From Flavobacteriaceae bacterium (GTDB lineage Bacteria > Bacteroidota > Bacteroidia > Flavobacteriales > Flavobacteriaceae), in NCBI GenBank assembly GCA_029248455.1, contig JAQWJH010000081.1, forward strand, positions 1-41,730: a DNA stretch of 41,730 bases, in the 5' to 3' direction. Shown in pieces: positions 34,071 through 41,730 of the stretch. Within the stretch, counting starts at the first letter, position 1. Every line of letters starts with the position of its first letter. The notes under the pieces are model-generated. The model made no database searches. It saw only the letters and a list, made by a program, of their open reading frames with translations, and was not told the origin of the DNA. Position numbers and translations under genes: made by a program.

Positions 34071-35846
34071 CATTTTCTCAGGGACATTGATTCCTAGTAA
34101 TTTCATCGAATTTTTAATTACTTCACCAACCTTAAAAGAAAGAGTTAACCTAAAATTCTTTATGGTATTGTCATTTACTTTAAGAATAGTAATTGATTGA
34201 TAATAGGAATTAAATAATTTTACTAGTTCAAATGTGTAATTTGCAATTAATGCAGGGCTATAATTATCTGCTGCTGCTTTAATTGATATAGGAAACTGTG
34301 TTAATTGTTTTAAAATATCTTTTTCTTTTTCATTGATTTCAAAGTCCAAATTTATTTTTTCTAATGAAAAACTAGATTTTCTTTTCAATGATTGAATTCT
34401 TGCATAGGCATACTGAATAAAAGGTCCAGTGTTACCATTAAAATCTATAGACTCAGATGGATCAAACAAAATTCTTTTCTTAGGATCTACTTTCAAAATA
34501 TAATATTTCAGTGCTCCTAATCCAATTGTACTATTAAGCATGTCCTTCTCAGAATTTGAAAACTCATCGATCTTACCAAGTTCTTTTGATAAATTACTAG
34601 CATTCAATTTCATTTCACTAATTAAATCATCCCCATCAACAACAGTACCTTCTCTACTTTTCATTTTTCCAGAGGGTAAATCAACCATACCATAACTTAA
34701 ATGATGTAAATTTTTAGACCATTCGAAACCTAATTTTTTTAAAATTTTAAATAGAACTTTAAAGTGATAATCCTGTTCGTTTCCAACTGTATAAATCATT
34801 CCATCCATATTTGGATGATTCTTATACCTTAATAAAGCTGTTCCCAAGTCTTGTGTCATATAAACAGATGTACCGTCCGACCTCAGTAGAATTTTTTCAT
34901 CTAATCCATCATCAGTTAAATCAATCCATACGGAACCATCTTCTTTTTTGAAAAAAACATTATTTTTCAATCCTTCATTTATAATATCTTTACCGAGAAG
35001 ATAAGTATTACTCTCATAATAATAAGAATCAAAATTAACTCCTATATTATTATAGGTTTTTTCAAAGCCATCGTAAACCCACGAATTCATCTTTTTCCAA
35101 AGTTCTATAACTTTTTTATCTCCTGATTCCCATTTAATCAATAAACTTTGAGCATCTAAAAAAATAGGAGCATTTTTTTCAGCATAAGCTTTATCATTTC
35201 CCTCACTTATTAATTGTAAAATTTCTTCCTTATATACTTTATCAAAAAGAACATAGTACTTTCCAACAAAAAAATCTCCCTTTTCATTCAAATCTGATGG
35301 ATTACTATTTTTCCCAAATTTCAACCATGCCACAATTGATTTACATATATGAATTCCTCTGTCATTAACAATTTGTGTCTTATGGATATTTTTTCCGTTA
35401 GCTTCTAAAATTTTTGAAATTGAATCGCCTAATAAAATATTTCTAATGTGTCCTAAATGAAGAGGTTTATTAGTATTTGGTGATGCAAATTCAACTAAAA
35501 TTGTAGGGTTTTCTAAAATAGGTTTAATGAATCCATAATTATCTTGATCAAAGATCTGATTTAAAAATTCTAAATAAAACTTACTTTTGATTACTAAGTT
35601 TAAAAATCCTTGAACTAGATTAAACTCTTCAACATATTCTAACTCTTTTAATAGAAATTCTCCGATTTCATTTCCAATTTCTGATGGAGATTTTCTAAGA
35701 GTTTTAACTAATGGGAATACTACAATAGTAATATCACCACTAAAATCTTTTTTAGTCATCTGAACTTCCAATTCATTAAAATTTAAATCGTATTTTTTTA
35801 AGATAAACTCAGATACTTTTCTTTTTAATAAATTATGAAGATTCAT
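34068..35846 (-). CDS. argS: Arginyl-tRNA synthetase
   Basis: Class I aminoacyl-tRNA synthetase charging tRNA-Arg, 592 residues. The N-terminal additional domain covers about 1-85 and binds the tRNA D-loop. The catalytic Rossmann core begins with FASPNTNKPLHLGHIRN, whose HLGH (130-133) is the HIGH motif. GKMKSREGTVV replaces the KMSKS loop in the manner normal for ArgRS. The DALR anticodon-binding domain occupies roughly 470-592 and ends with KLLGINVPEKM. It shares a bidirectional terminator with proteorhodopsin. A TATATTTA near 35869-35862 is a near match to a -7 box. Confidence 0.96.
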   Translation of the reverse strand: MNLHNLLKRKVSEFILKKYDLNFNELEVQMTKKDFSGDITIVVFPLVKTLRKSPSEIGNEIGEFLLKELEYVEEFNLVQGFLNLVIKSKFYLEFLNQIFDQDNYGFIKPILENPTILVEFASPNTNKPLHLGHIRNILLGDSISKILEANGKNIHKTQIVNDRGIHICKSIVAWLKFGKNSNPSDLNEKGDFFVGKYYVLFDKVYKEEILQLISEGNDKAYAEKNAPIFLDAQSLLIKWESGDKKVIELWKKMNSWVYDGFEKTYNNIGVNFDSYYYESNTYLLGKDIINEGLKNNVFFKKEDGSVWIDLTDDGLDEKILLRSDGTSVYMTQDLGTALLRYKNHPNMDGMIYTVGNEQDYHFKVLFKILKKLGFEWSKNLHHLSYGMVDLPSGKMKSREGTVVDGDDLISEMKLNASNLSKELGKIDEFSNSEKDMLNSTIGLGALKYYILKVDPKKRILFDPSESIDFNGNTGPFIQYAYARIQSLKRKSSFSLEKINLDFEINEKEKDILKQLTQFPISIKAAADNYSPALIANYTFELVKLFNSYYQSITILKVNDNTIKNFRLTLSFKVGEVIKNSMKLLGINVPEKM

Positions 35847-35931
35847 TTAAATAATTTGGAAGTAAATATACTTATAAAAAGAATAATTACATTTTAATAA
35901 AATACCTTTACAAAAAATAATTTTAACTTAT

Positions 35932-36333
35932 ATGCTTAGAAATATTTCTTATAATAATCCAAAAATTAAAAAAGAAATTTTAAAAATGATAGGAGATACA
36001 TACACTTTATTTGAAAGAATAAAGATGAACGGAATTGGGTCCTCTAGCTTAAAAATAAAAACTTCAAGTTCTGAGATTCAAAATCTTCTAGATTTAGACA
36101 ATAATGATAATTGTTGTAACATAGAAATTAGAAAAAATGGTATAATTATTAGATTTAGATCTTTATTAGAAACCTATGGATTAATAATACCATTTTATAA
36201 ATTAAAATTATTTAAAGGGGAATCTAATGTCTATTCAATTTATATTGATAAATATTTTATTAAAGTTTTAGTAGATAAAAAAAAAGATCATCAATATTTT
36301 AAAAAAATATTGAATATTAAAAATTCTAATTAA
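35932..36333 (+). CDS. Hypothetical protein, 133 residues
   Basis: I do not recognise this protein. It has no signal peptide or transmembrane helix and is rich in Ile, Lys and Asn. An N-terminal helical region (about 8-30) is followed by strands, including NCCNIEIRKNGIIIRFRSLLE (about 61-81) and YSIYIDKYFIKVLVDKKK (about 102-119), suggesting a small alpha/beta cytosolic domain. It is a lone plus-strand gene between argS and ctlX whose stop overlaps the ctlX stop by 8 nt. Its coding potential is supported by the uninterrupted frame filling the gap; the function is unknown. Confidence 0.6.
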   Translation: MLRNISYNNPKIKKEILKMIGDTYTLFERIKMNGIGSSSLKIKTSSSEIQNLLDLDNNDNCCNIEIRKNGIIIRFRSLLETYGLIIPFYKLKLFKGESNVYSIYIDKYFIKVLVDKKKDHQYFKKILNIKNSN

Positions 36334-37249
36334 ATATTTCTGCAATCATACATCTAACTCCACCGCCCCCACATTTTTCAATAGTATTAATCGGGCTACT
36401 AATTATTTTTGAATAATTAGTCAGTCTTTGCAATTGATTGTTTTTTAAAGAATTATGGGCTGTATCACTCATAAACAAAAAACTATTTTCATTCTTTCTA
36501 AGTTCAATAACATTACCAACAAATAGCTTTAACTGATTTTCAGAAATTGAAATGATTTCTTTTTTATCATCCTCAAAACTACTAATTAACTTTTTTCTTT
36601 CATTTTTATCATCAATTGCTTCTAAACAAACAATAACATAATGCTTTGCAACACTCATCATTACATTTGTATGATAAATTGGTTTTCTATTGTTTTCATG
36701 ATTCTGAAATGAATTAAATATTATTGGCAGGTATTGAAAGTCATTGCAAAATTCAAATATGAGATCTTCGTTTGTTCTTTTGGAAATTGAGCAATATGCC
36801 TTTTTGTTAATCCTATCAAGAACCATACTTCCAGTACCCTCCAAAAACATTTCCTTTTTTTCAGCACTACTATAATCAAAAATATGATTAAAGCAGACTT
36901 TATTGTGTTCTAAAAAATTTAGAATATTCTCGTTTCTTTCCAATCTTCTATTTTTAGCATACATAGGATAGATTGCAATTCTTTTATCTCTATGGAAAGT
37001 AATCCAATTATTTGGATATATGGAGTCTGGAGTGTCATTGTTACTGTCATCCTGAAAAACAAAAACTTTAAATCCACATGATTTTATTTTTAAAACTAAT
37101 TCGTCGAACTCTTTAATTGCATTTTTTGAAATTATATCAGAATTTAAATCTAAAGTATCGTTCTGAAAATAATTACTTTCTACTGTTTGTAAATTTCTTC
37201 GAAAATTTGAAGGTCTAACCATTAAAATAGAATGCAAATCAATACCCAT
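36326..37249 (-). CDS. ctlX: CtlX-type citrulline utilization hydrolase (arginine deiminase fold)
   Basis: Guanidino-group-modifying enzyme superfamily member of 307 residues. The SILMVRPSNFRRNLQTVESNYFQ opening (about 7-29) is the CtlX/COG4874 signature. YPNNWITFH (about 79) and EGTGSMVLDR follow as the acidic substrate residues. YHTNVMMSVAKHYVIVCLEA (about 194) contains the catalytic histidine, and GGGGVRCMIAEIFN ends with the nucleophilic cysteine C300. Members are thought to hydrolyse citrulline or a related ureido compound; the exact substrate here is not shown. It lies 3 nt after a second enzyme of the same fold and forms an operon with citrate synthase. Confidence 0.82.
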   Translation of the reverse strand: MGIDLHSILMVRPSNFRRNLQTVESNYFQNDTLDLNSDIISKNAIKEFDELVLKIKSCGFKVFVFQDDSNNDTPDSIYPNNWITFHRDKRIAIYPMYAKNRRLERNENILNFLEHNKVCFNHIFDYSSAEKKEMFLEGTGSMVLDRINKKAYCSISKRTNEDLIFEFCNDFQYLPIIFNSFQNHENNRKPIYHTNVMMSVAKHYVIVCLEAIDDKNERKKLISSFEDDKKEIISISENQLKLFVGNVIELRKNENSFLFMSDTAHNSLKNNQLQRLTNYSKIISSPINTIEKCGGGGVRCMIAEIFN

Positions 37250-37252
37250 AAT

Positions 37253-38173
37253 TTAATTTCTTATTAAAGGAAGCGAAGAACATCTGAACAATCCCTCTTG
37301 TTTTGAAACTTCATCAAATGAAATTTTTTCAACTAAAATGTCATTAGATTCTAACCAATTATTTAGTCTTATAAATTTAGGGTCAGAAACAACTATTTCA
37401 GGACTAATTGAAAGAATATTGCTGTTCATTTTATACATTTCTTTATTTGTAATCTCAAAAATATTTTCAATTCCAAAAAAAGTTTGTATCCATTTATAGT
37501 CCTCCTTGTAAGTAAAAGCATCTGGATATACAATTGCTTTATTCTTGCCTATTAATTGTAAACAACAATCCAAATGAAGCACATTTTTTAGGGGATCTAA
37601 ATTTGATTTTTTTAAGTGAAAACCCCTAATGTTTTTATTAGGAAAAAAATTTTCAAAATAACTAATGGCATGCTTATTTGTACGAGCAGTATATAACTCG
37701 CTGTAATCGAGTTTATCATAAAACCCTATAAAAATATTATTATCTGTAGATATAACATCTCCACCCTCTACATGTATTTTTTCGGGAATATTCACCACTT
37801 GTCCATTAAAATTTTCAACAATTGATTTAATTCCAAAATATTCTTTATCTCTTTTTGGAAGAATATTAGATTTAAAAAAAAAGTTATTAATTACAAAACC
37901 AACATCTCTTGCAAAAATTTGATTACAATTTTTAATATTATTTGGTCTAAAAACATTAACTCCATGCTTTATTAAAATATTAGAAAAATTTTCAAGTTCA
38001 ATTACCATATTAGATTCTAATGGGTAATTTCCCAATTTTAAATTCTGAATTGATTTTGGGTCGTACAAATCATCGATATCAGGTGTTTCACCCATATCGT
38101 TGGCAATACCGATTATTACAGAGATAAGTTTTGAAGTTTCATCGTTAACAGAGAAATCCATTTCGAATGACAA
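37253..38173 (-). CDS. Dimethylarginine dimethylaminohydrolase/amidinotransferase-family enzyme
   Basis: Second guanidino-modifying enzyme, 306 residues. FARDVGFVI (about 87-95), IHVEGGDVI (about 132-140), a histidine in VLHLDCCLQLI (about 196-206) and the terminal GLFRCSSLPLIR with C298 as nucleophile give the Cys-His-acid set of DDAH/arginine deiminase/amidinotransferase proteins. Whether it hydrolyses or transfers the guanidino group cannot be decided from sequence. It begins 2 nt after the citrate synthase stop and is followed by ctlX after 3 nt, so the three are very likely one transcript. Confidence 0.78.
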   Translation of the reverse strand: MSFEMDFSVNDETSKLISVIIGIANDMGETPDIDDLYDPKSIQNLKLGNYPLESNMVIELENFSNILIKHGVNVFRPNNIKNCNQIFARDVGFVINNFFFKSNILPKRDKEYFGIKSIVENFNGQVVNIPEKIHVEGGDVISTDNNIFIGFYDKLDYSELYTARTNKHAISYFENFFPNKNIRGFHLKKSNLDPLKNVLHLDCCLQLIGKNKAIVYPDAFTYKEDYKWIQTFFGIENIFEITNKEMYKMNSNILSISPEIVVSDPKFIRLNNWLESNDILVEKISFDEVSKQEGLFRCSSLPLIRN

Positions 38174-38175
38174 AA

Positions 38176-39459
38176 CTAGCGATTATTAATTTCAGAAAAT
38201 TTTCTTAATTTTTCTCCAGTATAAATTTGTCTAGGTCTACCGATTGGTTCTTTATTAATTCTCATTTCACGCCAATGAGCAACCCATCCGGGGAGTCTTC
38301 CTAAAGCAAACATAACAGTAAACATTTCGCTTGGTATTTCAAGAGCTTTATATATAATACCTGAATAAAAATCAACATTTGGATAAAGTTTTCTTTCAAT
38401 AAAGTAGTTGTCAATAAGGGCTTCTTTCTCTAAACCTTTGGCTATATCTAAAATTGGGTCATTGATACCTAATTCGTTCAACACTTTATCAGCTTCAACT
38501 TTAATTATTTTAGCTCTTGGATCAAAGTTTTTATAAACCCTATGCCCAAAACCCATCAATCTAAATGGATCTGACTTATCCTTAGCCTTAGACATGAATT
38601 TTTTTGTATCACCACCGTCTTTTTGTATTTCTTCCAACATTTCTATAACAGCTTGGTTAGCTCCACCATGTAATCTTCCCCATAGAGCGGATATCCCAGC
38701 GGCAACAGAAGCAAATAATCCTGCATATGAAGATCCAACAATTCTGACTGTTGATGTAGAGCAATTTTGTTCATGATCTGCATGCAAGATCAATAATTTA
38801 TTTAATGCGCTAACAATTGTATCATTTTGTACGTATTCTTTATTAGGTCGTTGAAACATCATCTTAGCAAGATTTTCAACATAAGCTAGTGACGTATCAC
38901 CATATTCAAGTGGAAGACCTTTTCTTCTTCTATATACCCATGCAACTAATACTGGTATTTTTGCTAATAAATTAAGAATAGCATCGTACATATCCTCCTC
39001 ATCGTCAATATTCACAGCTGACGGGTCAAATGCCACTAAACCACTTGTTAGGGACGATAGTATACCCATTGGATGAGCGGATTTAGGAAAACTATTAAGT
39101 ATTATCCTTAAGTCTTCATCAATGATTGATCTTTCTTTAATATCATTTGAAAGCTTTTCTAATTGTTGTTTATTTGGTAATTCTCCAAAAATTAATAAAT
39201 AAGCAACTTCTAAAAAATCTGCTTTACTGGCTAATTCCTCAATAGAATATCCTCTATATCTAAGAATTCCCTTTTCACCATCTAAAAAAGTTATACTGCT
39301 TTTACAAGATCCTGTATTTTTATAGCCAGGATCTAAAGTGATAACATTAGATTTGAGTCTTAAAGAACTAATATCAATTCCTATTTCCTGTTCAGACCCT
39401 TCAATCAAATTTAATTCAATTTCAGAATCGTTTATTTTTAATTTAGCCTTGTTACTCAT
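38176..39459 (-). CDS. gltA: Citrate synthase (type II)
   Basis: Condenses acetyl-CoA and oxaloacetate at the entry to the TCA cycle, 427 residues. The N-terminal beta domain (about 1-60) and length mark the hexameric Gram-negative type II form. LILHADHEQNCSTSTVR, GRLHGGANQAV and MGFGHRVYKNFDPRAKI supply the active-site histidines and arginine. YPNVDFYSGIIY (about 373) supplies the catalytic aspartate. It follows enolase by 33 nt, in which a -7 element (39469-39476) sits, and is coupled to two guanidino-modifying enzymes downstream. It would use the acetyl-CoA made by the beta-oxidation operon. Confidence 0.97.
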   Translation of the reverse strand: MSNKAKLKINDSEIELNLIEGSEQEIGIDISSLRLKSNVITLDPGYKNTGSCKSSITFLDGEKGILRYRGYSIEELASKADFLEVAYLLIFGELPNKQQLEKLSNDIKERSIIDEDLRIILNSFPKSAHPMGILSSLTSGLVAFDPSAVNIDDEEDMYDAILNLLAKIPVLVAWVYRRRKGLPLEYGDTSLAYVENLAKMMFQRPNKEYVQNDTIVSALNKLLILHADHEQNCSTSTVRIVGSSYAGLFASVAAGISALWGRLHGGANQAVIEMLEEIQKDGGDTKKFMSKAKDKSDPFRLMGFGHRVYKNFDPRAKIIKVEADKVLNELGINDPILDIAKGLEKEALIDNYFIERKLYPNVDFYSGIIYKALEIPSEMFTVMFALGRLPGWVAHWREMRINKEPIGRPRQIYTGEKLRKFSEINNR

Positions 39460-39468
39460 ATGTTTTTA

Positions 39469-39476
39469 CAAAATTA
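39469..39476 (-). promoter_or_regulatory. -7 element TAATTTTG upstream of gltA
   Basis: On the minus strand TAATTTTG matches TAnnTTTG in the 33-bp enolase-gltA gap. It ends only 9 nt before the gltA ATG, so any transcript would be nearly leaderless. No TTG is at -33 spacing. This is a weak candidate. Confidence 0.3.
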
Positions 39477-39492
39477 CTGAAAAAAACTTGAT

Positions 39493-40785
39493 TTAAAACG
39501 CTATTTTGAAGGCTTCTTTTTTTGGAAAGTAAGCTTTAGAACCTAATTGTTCTTCAATCCTTAATAGCTGATTGTATTTAGCTATTCTATCACTTCTTGA
39601 GGCAGAACCAGTCTTTATTTGTCCAGTAGATAAGCCAACTGCTAAATCAGCAATAGTGTAATCTTCTGTTTCGCCTGACCTATGTGACATAACACTAGTG
39701 AAACCAGCATTATGTGCCATATTAACCGCATCAATCGTTTCGGACAGGGTTCCGATTTGATTAACTTTAATTAAAATAGAATTACCAATATTATTTTTAA
39801 TACCATTAGAAAGTCTTTCTACATTAGTAACAAACAAATCATCTCCAACTAGTTGTACATTACTTCCACAAATTTTAGTTAAATATTCCCACCCATCCCA
39901 ATCATTTTCATCCATACCATCTTCAATTGAAATAATAGGAAATTTTTTTGCTAGTTCACTTAAATACTCGGCTTGTTGTTTAGAATTTAAAATTTTTCCA
40001 GTTTTTCCTTCAAACTTTGAATAATCATACATACCATTAACATAAAATTCAGATGAAGCACAATCCAAAGCAATCATTACCTCATCACCTGCAGAATAGC
40101 CAGAACTTTCAATAGCTAATATAATAGTATTCAATGCATCCTCGGTTCCATCAAGTTTAGGTGCAAAACCACCCTCATCACCAACTGATGTAGTTAGTCC
40201 TCTTTCAGTAAGTATTTTTTTTAAATTATGAAATATTTCGGTTCCCATTTGCATTGCATGAGTAAATGAATTCGCTTTAACTGGCATTATCATAAATTCT
40301 TGGAAAGCAATTGGCGCATCTGAATGAGATCCTCCATTAATAATATTCATCATGGGAACTGGAAGAGTTTTAGCGCTATTATTTGAAATATAAGAATAAA
40401 GTGGAATCTTTTTTTCATTACTTGCTGCTTTAGCAGTAGCTAATGAAACTCCTAATATAGCGTTAGCTCCTAAATTTGCTTTATTATGAGTGCCATCTAA
40501 ATCGATCATCAATTGATCAATTTTTTTTTGATCAAAAACAGATTTACCAACAATCTCTTTAGAAATTATTTTATTCACATTATTAACAGCTTTTAAAACA
40601 CCTTTACCCATATATTTCTTTCCTCCATCCCTAAGTTCTACTGCTTCATGTTCACCAGTTGAAGCTCCAGAGGGAACAGCAGCTCTACCTAAAAAGCCAT
40701 TTTCAGTCAATACATCAACCTCAACAGTTGGATTTCCTCTAGAATCAAAAATTTGTCTAGCTTTAATTTTTGTTATTTTACTCAT
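39493..40785 (-). CDS. eno: Enolase
   Basis: Glycolytic enzyme interconverting 2-phosphoglycerate and phosphoenolpyruvate, 430 residues, standard length. [17 protein letters not shown] (about 8-24), [15 protein letters not shown] (flexible loop), [11 protein letters not shown] (about 205), [12 protein letters not shown] and VGDDLFVTN (metal ligands), [12 protein letters not shown] (catalytic lysine region) and [15 protein letters not shown] with [22 protein letters not shown] are all intact. It starts 2 nt after the carA stop, so it is probably read through from carA. Confidence 0.98.
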   Translation of the reverse strand: MSKITKIKARQIFDSRGNPTVEVDVLTENGFLGRAAVPSGASTGEHEAVELRDGGKKYMGKGVLKAVNNVNKIISKEIVGKSVFDQKKIDQLMIDLDGTHNKANLGANAILGVSLATAKAASNEKKIPLYSYISNNSAKTLPVPMMNIINGGSHSDAPIAFQEFMIMPVKANSFTHAMQMGTEIFHNLKKILTERGLTTSVGDEGGFAPKLDGTEDALNTIILAIESSGYSAGDEVMIALDCASSEFYVNGMYDYSKFEGKTGKILNSKQQAEYLSELAKKFPIISIEDGMDENDWDGWEYLTKICGSNVQLVGDDLFVTNVERLSNGIKNNIGNSILIKVNQIGTLSETIDAVNMAHNAGFTSVMSHRSGETEDYTIADLAVGLSTGQIKTGSASRSDRIAKYNQLLRIEEQLGSKAYFPKKEAFKIAF

Positions 40786-40787
40786 AA

Positions 40788-41730
40788 TTATTTATTAATT
40801 TTTATCATTTCAATAAATTGATCGAAAAGATAAGTTGAATCGTGTGGGCCAGGACTAGCTTCAGGATGATATTGGACAGAGAAACAATTTTTGTTTTTTA
40901 TTTTAATCCCAGCAATTGTATTATCGTTTAGATGAACATGGGTAATTTCAATATTATTATTAGATTCTGTTTCTTCACGAGAAATTGCAAAACCATGATT
41001 TTGTGAAGATATCTCACCCTTTCCAGTAATCAAATTTTTAACAGGATGATTAATACCCCTGTGTCCATTATGCATTTTATAAGTTGAAATTCCAACAGCT
41101 AAGGCTATAATCTGATGACCAAGACATATACCAAAAAGAGGAACATTTGTTTTTAAAATATTTTTTGCTGTTTGAATAGCATCAACTAAGGGCTCAGGAT
41201 CACCAGGACCATTGGAAATAAAATACCCGTCAGGTTTCCATTTTGACATTTCTTCAAAAGTTGAATTATAAGGGAAAACTTTAGTGTAGACGTCTCTTTT
41301 AGAAAAATTTCTTAATATATTTTCTTTTATTCCTAAGTCTAAAGCGGCTATCTTAAATTTAGAATCAGGATTCCCATAAAAATAAGGTTTTTCAGTAGAA
41401 ACTTTAGAGGCTAATTCCAATCCCTTCATTGAAGGAAAACTATTAAGTTGTTGTTTTAATTCATCAATTGAATTCGTATCTGTAGAAATAACCGCGTTCA
41501 TAGCCCCATTATCTCTGATGTAGGAAACAAGTGCTCTTGTATCTACATCAGAAATAGCAACTATTTTATGTTTTATAAAGAAGTTTTGTAAGGAATTTTT
41601 AGCTGCTGGACGAGAAAAATTTGAATTAAAATTCTTACAAATGAGTCCAGCAATTTTAGGACTTTTAGATTCTACTTCATCATCATTAACTCCATAATTA
41701 CCGATATGGGCGTTTGTGGTTACCATTAAT
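40788..41730 (-). CDS. carA: Carbamoyl-phosphate synthase small subunit (partial, N-terminus beyond window)
   Basis: Glutaminase subunit supplying ammonia for carbamoyl phosphate, used in arginine and pyrimidine synthesis. The frame runs off the right edge: the last codons read [22 protein letters not shown], which corresponds to roughly residue 55 onward in CarA, so the first ~50-60 residues are missing and the Met at 41726 is internal. The class I amidotransferase domain has [11 protein letters not shown], the nucleophile in [13 protein letters not shown], and [11 protein letters not shown] with the histidine-glutamate pair. The stop lies 2 nt before the enolase start. The large subunit carB is not in the window. 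Confidence 0.95.
   Translation of the reverse strand, partial: LMVTTNAHIGNYGVNDDEVESKSPKIAGLICKNFNSNFSRPAAKNSLQNFFIKHKIVAISDVDTRALVSYIRDNGAMNAVISTDTNSIDELKQQLNSFPSMKGLELASKVSTEKPYFYGNPDSKFKIAALDLGIKENILRNFSKRDVYTKVFPYNSTFEEMSKWKPDGYFISNGPGDPEPLVDAIQTAKNILKTNVPLFGICLGHQIIALAVGISTYKMHNGHRGINHPVKNLITGKGEISSQNHGFAISREETESNNNIEITHVHLNDNTIAGIKIKNKNCFSVQYHPEASPGPHDSTYLFDQFIEMIKINK

Noticed and set aside
1-41730. CRISPR arrays, tRNA or rRNA genes, insertion sequences, prophage or plasmid features
   Set aside because: No regularly spaced repeats, cloverleaf sequences, transposase, integrase or phage proteins were seen on either strand.

Overview
The window is a gene-dense, AT-rich chromosomal segment of a marine member of the Bacteroidota, almost certainly a streamlined, uncultivated-type Flavobacteriia. 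The reasons are: flavobacterial-type protein families (DUF4199, VPxxYF-type sigma-linked membrane protein, CtlX, NamZ/DUF1343, type B L31); starts without Shine-Dalgarno sequences, set in A-rich context; a recurring TAnnTTTG promoter element, in several places with a TTG 15-21 nt upstream; very short intergenic gaps; and a proteorhodopsin gene next to a retinal-forming Blh gene. I see no rRNA, tRNA, CRISPR, IS element or phage gene.

Layout. 1-3.7 kb: the edge of a divergent hydrolase-like gene, a small GNAT-like protein, MtaB, an orphan oligopeptide-type binding lipoprotein and ribosomal protein L31. 3.8-8.8 kb: a tight run of DUF4199 membrane protein, family 2 glycosyltransferase, phosphosugar mutase and MsbA-like ABC exporter. 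8.8-10.3 kb: an ECF sigma factor with two small envelope proteins. 10.4-15.3 kb: a rRNA cytosine methyltransferase and a single-chain PurL. 15.4-22.4 kb: a MarR-headed fatty-acid beta-oxidation operon (acyl-CoA dehydrogenase, hydroxyacyl-CoA dehydrogenase/enoyl-CoA hydratase, thiolase, second acyl-CoA dehydrogenase), with a perfect palindrome just upstream of marR. 22.4-30.1 kb: M28 peptidase, diaminopropionate ammonia-lyase and CBS-like PLP enzyme pair, LolC/E-type permease, NamZ-type muramidase, QueE, a lipoprotein and a VOC protein. 30.1-34.0 kb: folD, ffh and an interrupted blh on the minus strand, facing away from proteorhodopsin. 34.1-41.7 kb: argS, a small unknown protein, two guanidino-group-modifying hydrolases, citrate synthase, enolase and a partial carA.

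The genes fit a light-assisted heterotroph that uses peptides and fatty acids: peptide binding and peptidases, wall-fragment hydrolysis, beta-oxidation, citrate synthase, arginine/citrulline-type turnover and a green-type proton-pumping rhodopsin. The most notable observation is that blh, which should make retinal for the adjacent intact proteorhodopsin, is one continuous reading frame broken by a single in-frame TAA while its histidine motifs remain on both sides. Otherwise the window is mostly core flavobacterial genome. I found no convincing new defence or mobile system; the better leads are regulatory palindromes and gene pairings listed in the findings.
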